Below, one piece after another: positions 59,843-64,000 of a stretch of DNA of 64,000 nt. The notes below the pieces were generated by a model, which searched no databases, was not told the origin of the DNA, and saw only the letters and a list, made by a program, of their open reading frames with translations. Numbering within the stretch: the first letter of the stretch is position 1; each line of letters opens with the position of its first letter. Source of the DNA: JAJDUF01 sp965214295. GTDB taxonomy: Bacteria > Chloroflexota > UBA11872 > UBA12225 > JAJDUF01. The translations under genes were made by a program, and so were the position numbers. Location: NCBI GenBank assembly GCA_965214295.1, contig OZ243944.1, forward strand, positions 2,976,001-3,040,000, given 5' to 3'.

Positions 59843-61453
59843 ATGATTGTAGATGATCCGGGCCTCATCGGACATTGGCCGCTGGCCGGCGATACGCAAG
59901 ACGCCTCCGGGCACGGTCACGATGGCATCAATCGTGGCGCGGACCTTACGGCGGCGGGGCCGGACGGCCGCGCGTCGGGCGCGGCCCGGTTCGATGGCCG
60001 TACCGCTGCTATCGAGGTGGCCGCGAGCGACGCCTTGCGCTTGGGTACCGACGATTTTTCGATCTCGGTGTGGGTGCATACCGCGCAGCACCTCGATGAC
60101 GTGCTCGGCGATATCGTCAGCAAGTATGACCCCGACCGGCGCCGGGGGGTCAACTTCAGTATCCAAAACTACGCCGGTGTGACCTCGCACCAGGCCAACT
60201 GGCGCAACGTCCACTTCGGCATTGACAATGCCCGGACGGAGCCGGCCTGGACCGACTGCGGGCGTCCCGGCAACAATCTGCGGGTCTACGCGCTGTGTGT
60301 GTATGACGGTGACCTCTACGCCGGCACCTTCGAGACGGGAGCCGACGAGTCCGGCCACCTCTACCGCTATGCCGGTGGCACCGAATGGGTGGATTGTGGC
60401 AGCCCGGATCGGTGCAATACCGTCGCCGCGCTGGCGATCTACGAGGGCCGGCTGTATGCAGGCGTCTCGCGGTACCGGGCCGGCGGCTCGGCCCTGCCGG
60501 AGTCGCTCAACCAACATCCCGGCGGCCGTATCTATCGCTACGAGGACGACGGTCGCTGGACGGACTGCGGACACCTGCCGGGCGCCGACTCCGTGGCGGG
60601 CCTGACCGTCTATAAAGGGCAGCTCTATGCCATTCCGCTCTACAGCCAGGGGGTTTTCCGCTACGCCGGTGGGCAACGCTGGGTGGATTGCGGCACGCCC
60701 GGCCGACGGTTGATGTCGCTGGCCGTCTACGATGGCCACCTGTACGCGACCGGCAATGAAGGCGGCGGCCTCTTCCGCTACGCCGGCGGAACGGAATGGA
60801 CGAGCTGCGGCTATCAGGCCGACACGACGCAGGTGTATTCCGTCGCCATCCACGGCGGGCGGCTCTATACCGGCACGTGGCCCTCCGGCACCGTGTTTCG
60901 CTGGGACGGACAGACGGAGTGGGAGAGCACCGGACGCTTGGGGGAAGAGCTGGAAGTGATGGGCATGGCCGTCTACAACGGCAAGCTGTACGCGGGCACG
61001 TTGCCGCTGGCCAATGTCTATCGGTACGATGGCGACGGCGCGTGGGTGTCTACGGGCCAACTGGATACGACCCCGGCGGTGAAGTACCGCCGCGTGTGGT
61101 CCATGGCGGTCTATCGAGGGCGACTGTTCGGCGGCACCCTGCCGTCCGGCCACGTGTACTCGCTGGAGGCGGGCCGGAACGTCACGTATGACCGCGAATT
61201 GGTGCCGGGCTGGCGGCAGCTAGTAGCGGTCCGAGAGCGTAGCCGGCTGAAGCTCTACGTAGACGGCGCGCCGGTCGCCACGTCGGCACCCTTCCAGGCC
61301 GCCGACTACGACCTCACCAACGAGCAGCCATTGCGGATCGGGATGGGCGCGCACGATCACTTCTATGGCCGGATGGCCGACCTACGGCTCTACAACCGGG
61401 CGCTAACGGCCAGAGAAGTGGCGCGGCTGTCGCGCCGTGTATCGGTAGAGTAG
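59843..61453 (+). CDS. LamG-type domain protein split by a seven-repeat propeller
   Basis: A 536-residue protein. Residues about 5-120 start a LamG/concanavalin-like jelly roll (LIGHWPLAGDTQDASGHGHD, FSISVWVHTA), and residues about 450-536 finish it (RLKLYVDGAPVATS, MADLRLYNRALTAREV). Between them are seven repeats of the type V-Y-x-G-x-L-Y-A-G-T (for example VYDGDLYAGT, VYNGKLYAGT, VYRGRLFGGT), matching a seven-bladed propeller inserted into a loop of the jelly roll. No signal peptide is visible. GGAGAGAAGG precedes the ATG. Confidence 0.75.
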   Translation: MIVDDPGLIGHWPLAGDTQDASGHGHDGINRGADLTAAGPDGRASGAARFDGRTAAIEVAASDALRLGTDDFSISVWVHTAQHLDDVLGDIVSKYDPDRRRGVNFSIQNYAGVTSHQANWRNVHFGIDNARTEPAWTDCGRPGNNLRVYALCVYDGDLYAGTFETGADESGHLYRYAGGTEWVDCGSPDRCNTVAALAIYEGRLYAGVSRYRAGGSALPESLNQHPGGRIYRYEDDGRWTDCGHLPGADSVAGLTVYKGQLYAIPLYSQGVFRYAGGQRWVDCGTPGRRLMSLAVYDGHLYATGNEGGGLFRYAGGTEWTSCGYQADTTQVYSVAIHGGRLYTGTWPSGTVFRWDGQTEWESTGRLGEELEVMGMAVYNGKLYAGTLPLANVYRYDGDGAWVSTGQLDTTPAVKYRRVWSMAVYRGRLFGGTLPSGHVYSLEAGRNVTYDRELVPGWRQLVAVRERSRLKLYVDGAPVATSAPFQAADYDLTNEQPLRIGMGAHDHFYGRMADLRLYNRALTAREVARLSRRVSVE

Positions 61454-61485
61454 GCGGCAGCAGGGGATGAGTGGGGAGAGGCCCA

Positions 61486-62139
61486 ATGGCCGAGCAAACC
61501 GGTGATCGTAGTGACCGGCCTGTGGGCAGCGCCAAGGCGCCGGGCGGGGACTTCTTGCTGCAGTGGGTGCTGGCGAGCGTTGCCGGCTGGATCGTAGGCT
61601 GGATCGTAGCCTGGATCGGGGCCTTGGCCGTGGGCTGGATCGTGGCCTGGGCCGGGGTTGGGATCGGGACCGGGGTCGGGGTGGCCCAATGGCTCGTGCT
61701 ACGCGAGCGGGTAGCACGGGCGGGCTGGTGGGTGCTGGCAAGCGTCGTCGGTGGGGTCGTGGGCGGGGTCGTAAGCGTGGGCTTTATCATGGGCACGTTT
61801 GTGGGCGCGGGCGAGATCATGGGCAATGTCGTGGCCGTGATCCTGGGCTGGGTCTTGGTTGGCGTCGGAATGGGAGTGGCCCAATGGCTCGTGCTGCGCG
61901 GGCAGGTAGCACGGGCGGGCTGGTGGGTGCTGGCGAGCGTCGTAGGCTGGATCGTAGGCAGAATCGCGGCCTGGTTCGGGGTCGGGGTCGTGGCCGTGGA
62001 TGTGATCTTGGGCCAGATCGCGGGTCAGGTCGCGTATGGTGTCGTGTATGGGATCATCACCGGAATTGTGCTGGTGCAGCTGTTACGCCAGCGTGCGGCC
62101 GGCGCCGATGACGCCACGACTGCCTCGGCAAGGACGTAG
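61486..62139 (+). CDS. Repeat-rich integral membrane protein
   Basis: A 217-residue membrane protein. The segment VAQWLVLR-x-x-VARAGWWVLASVV is present twice (around residues 65 and 140), with further Gly/Val/Trp/Ile-rich helices built from near-identical short DNA units (variants of GGCTGGATCGTAGGC). Translation is plausible but the DNA repeats may drive rapid change. Function unknown. Confidence 0.6.
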   Translation: MAEQTGDRSDRPVGSAKAPGGDFLLQWVLASVAGWIVGWIVAWIGALAVGWIVAWAGVGIGTGVGVAQWLVLRERVARAGWWVLASVVGGVVGGVVSVGFIMGTFVGAGEIMGNVVAVILGWVLVGVGMGVAQWLVLRGQVARAGWWVLASVVGWIVGRIAAWFGVGVVAVDVILGQIAGQVAYGVVYGIITGIVLVQLLRQRAAGADDATTASART

Positions 62140-62176
62140 ACTCCCGCTTGTGCGGGGATGACGGGATGGATGGGAC

Positions 62177-63070
62177 ATGATTATTGACTTTCATCAGCAC
62201 ATTATCGTGACGCAGACCTCGAACCCGGCGACCCACCGCACGGCCGAGCACGTCATCGCCCATCTGCGCCATCACGGCGGCGGCAAGGCGATCATTCTGC
62301 CCAATGACCGCGGGGAGAGCGTCGCGCCGTCGTTCGAGGGGCAAGGCGCCTCGGAATTCGACACGGAGCTGGCGCTGGATGCCTGGCGGCGGTGGCCAGA
62401 GGAGATCGTGCCGTTCTGTCACGTCAATCCGCTGCGCTACGATGCGCTGGATGCCATCCGGCGCTACCACCGGGCCGGCGCGCGGGGGTTTGGGGAGCAC
62501 AAGGTACGGCTGGCGTTCGACCACCCGGCTTGTCTGCCCATCTATCGGCTCTGTGGTGAGCTGGGGTTGCCGGTGCTGATCCACTTCCAATACGGGGTGT
62601 ATAGCTACAACTTCGAGGCGGCCGAGGCCGTCTTCCGCGCCTGCCCGCAGACGACGTTCATCGGGCACGCGCAGGCGTGGTGGGCCAACGTCAGCGCCGC
62701 GGTGCGGAGCGACTATGACGCGGCGGACTTTGTGAGCTATCCACCGGGGCCGGTTGTCCGCGGTGGGCTGACCGACCGCTGGTTGGAGGAATACCCGAAC
62801 GTCTACGCGGACCTATCGGCCGGCTCGGGCTGGAATGCACTCACCCGTGACCCGGAGTTCGGCCCGGACTTCGTGCGGCGGCATCGGTCGAAGCTCTTAT
62901 GGGCTACCGACTGCTACTGCCGTGACGGGCAGGGAGCCATGCCCGGGGGCCACTCCCAAGAGTGCTTTGCCGCGCGCACACTGCCGTGGCTCCGGGAGCA
63001 TTGCGCGTCCGAGGACCACTACGCCGACATTACCTACCGCAACGCCGCCCGCCTGCTGGCGCTGGCCTAG
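62177..63070 (+). CDS. Amidohydrolase family 2 protein (paralog)
   Basis: A 297-residue COG2159-type amidohydrolase. It shows DFHQHIIV (H-x-H metal site), VPFCHVNPL, FIGHAQAWWANVSA and WATDCYCRDG, aligned almost throughout with the gene at 58768-59634. Two copies of the enzyme bracket the LamG-propeller and repeat-rich membrane genes. The start ATG follows a repeat-derived GGATGACGGG stretch. Confidence 0.86.
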   Translation: MIIDFHQHIIVTQTSNPATHRTAEHVIAHLRHHGGGKAIILPNDRGESVAPSFEGQGASEFDTELALDAWRRWPEEIVPFCHVNPLRYDALDAIRRYHRAGARGFGEHKVRLAFDHPACLPIYRLCGELGLPVLIHFQYGVYSYNFEAAEAVFRACPQTTFIGHAQAWWANVSAAVRSDYDAADFVSYPPGPVVRGGLTDRWLEEYPNVYADLSAGSGWNALTRDPEFGPDFVRRHRSKLLWATDCYCRDGQGAMPGGHSQECFAARTLPWLREHCASEDHYADITYRNAARLLALA

Positions 63071-63139
63071 AGCGGCGAACACCCCCCGTTGTCATTCCCC
63101 CCACCGGCCCGATATGTCCCCCTTGACGGAGGTTGGCGT

Positions 63140-63904
63140 ATGCATGACGAGTCTGGAGCGCACGTAGCCCCAGGTGGGAGCCGTCTTGGCAGCATGCCGG
63201 CCGACAGCGGTGGCGTAGCCACCCCGCCGAGGGCACCGGGTCCTGACGTACCCCTGGCCCCTACGGCCAGGGCGCCGGGTCAGGACTGTCTGAGTGCCGC
63301 CCCGAGGGCACCGGGTCATGCACACACCCCCGGCGCGCCAGCGTCTGCGCCGGAGCATGGCCGTCTGAGTGCCGCCTGGCGCGCACCGGGTCATGAGCGA
63401 CCCCTCGCCGCGCCGCGGACGGTGGACTACCACTGGTCCGGCACCCGGCACCGGTGGGTGCCGGCGCCGGGCCGATTTCCCACCGCGCTGCGGGCAGCGG
63501 GGCATGGCCGCCTGAGTGCCGCACTATTACCGGCACCGGGTCCTGACGTACCCCTGGCCGTCACGGCCGGGGCGCCGGGTCAGGATCGTCTGCGTGCCGC
63601 GCTCGCCCCCGCGTCGGTCCACGCCGGTCCCCACGTCACGCCCTCGCCGCCGCCGGGTCACGACTGCTCCCGTCGCGCCCCCGCTGGCGCCGAGCCACGC
63701 CCAACCTCCGTCACCCACCCCACCACGCTCGTCCACGGCTGGTACGCCCCGACGTTCACCCCCGAGGAGGTGCAGCAGTTCATCCGAGCGGACGCCGCAG
63801 CGGCACTATGGCAGCTATTCGACGCAGCGGCCGCCTGCGTCGCAGACCCACCGGCCCCCCTCGCCCCGGCCGCGCCGCATGCCAGCAAGGAGTGTGACCC
63901 ATGA
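63140..63904 (+). CDS. Pro/Ala-rich repeat protein
   Basis: A protein of about 254 residues from an ATG with ACGGAGG seven nt upstream. Residues about 35-190 are made of recurring A-P-G-x-D/H units (RAPGPDVPLA, GAPGQDRLRAA). The C-terminal 70 residues (WYAPTFTPEEVQQFIRADAA and on) look like a normal folded helical domain. Two nucleotide stretches at 63235-63305 and 63535-63605 are nearly identical, so the repeat part evolves by duplication. Function unknown. Confidence 0.5.
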   Translation: MHDESGAHVAPGGSRLGSMPADSGGVATPPRAPGPDVPLAPTARAPGQDCLSAAPRAPGHAHTPGAPASAPEHGRLSAAWRAPGHERPLAAPRTVDYHWSGTRHRWVPAPGRFPTALRAAGHGRLSAALLPAPGPDVPLAVTAGAPGQDRLRAALAPASVHAGPHVTPSPPPGHDCSRRAPAGAEPRPTSVTHPTTLVHGWYAPTFTPEEVQQFIRADAAAALWQLFDAAAACVADPPAPLAPAAPHASKECDP

Positions 63905-64000
63905 TCCCGGCGTAGGGGCGCTTGCAACCGCTGCTGCGCCCGTCCCCCCACCACACGGGGAGAGCCGTCATTCCCGCTTGCGCGGGAATCCACGCCCCCG
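63905..64000 (+). repeat. Terminal repeat cluster
   Basis: A decayed GTAGGGGC-type palindrome (about 63914-63945) is followed by a GTCATTCCCGC/GCGGGAATCC hairpin (63967-63992). No gene is seen to the window end. Confidence 0.75.

Overview
The window is GC-rich bacterial chromosomal DNA, most likely from an uncultured member of the Chloroflexota. That placement is an inference. It rests on a fused mannose-1-phosphate guanylyltransferase/phosphomannomutase-like gene, many unlinked genes of acid-sugar and phytanoyl-CoA-dioxygenase type, an ArsA-family ATPase, a membrane-anchored bactofilin-like protein and many small palindromic repeats. There is no rRNA gene, transposase, integrase, phage gene or CRISPR array. 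The only RNA gene seen is tRNA-Pro(GGG) at 57777-57853.

Layout. 1-22.3 kb is a defence and toxin-antitoxin (TA) island interleaved with catabolic genes. It holds four complete TA modules (Phd/PIN in reversed order, Phd/PIN, HicAB, RHH/VapC), an AT-rich operon of an orphan HsdS, an SF1 helicase and a DUF2290-like protein, an ATPase behind an array of operator-like hexamers, and a type III-like Mod/Res pair. mod carries an in-frame stop and several in-frame palindromic insertions. The largest insertion is a 471-bp unit with inverted ends that encodes a four-helix-bundle (23S IVS-type) protein. Between these lie an enolase-superfamily enzyme, two PhyH dioxygenases, an RraA-like protein, an Ldh2-family dehydrogenase and a DUF3179 lipoprotein. 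In the DUF3179 gene an in-frame TGA replaces the first Cys of a CPLC motif and is followed by a SECIS-like hairpin.

22.3-34 kb holds a protein of unknown function, tandem tatA genes, ndk, a roadblock/TPR pair and an exopolysaccharide operon (two GT4 glycosyltransferases, a polyprenyl-phosphate sugar transferase, two Wzz-like proteins, a CpsD-like kinase and dTDP-glucose 4,6-dehydratase). 34-41 kb has a DUF433/DUF5615 TA pair, an ABC-2 exporter, a truncated second copy of the 6.7-kb TA module, a VOC protein, and an MFS pump followed by an interrupted acetyltransferase.

41-57.6 kb is mainly carbohydrate and envelope functions: a NagA-like deacetylase, a shortened HAD protein, a Gfo/Idh/MocA oxidoreductase, a galactonate-dehydratase-like enzyme, an ArsA ATPase, a PHP-type hydrolase, the bactofilin-like protein, the GDP-mannose pyrophosphorylase fusion, an alkaline-phosphatase-superfamily protein, a UlaG-like metallo-hydrolase and an MFS pump. 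57.7-64 kb has the tRNA, two homologous amidohydrolases flanking a LamG protein split by a seven-repeat propeller, a repeat-rich membrane protein and a Pro/Ala-rich repeat protein.

The observations most worth following are the probable selenocysteine DUF3179 gene, the IVS-like element inside mod, and the HsdS/helicase/DUF2290 operon that lacks HsdM and HsdR. Three genes carry in-frame stops (TGA, TAA, TAG). Only the TGA has the context expected of recoding; the other two look like ordinary nonsense mutations or sequence errors.
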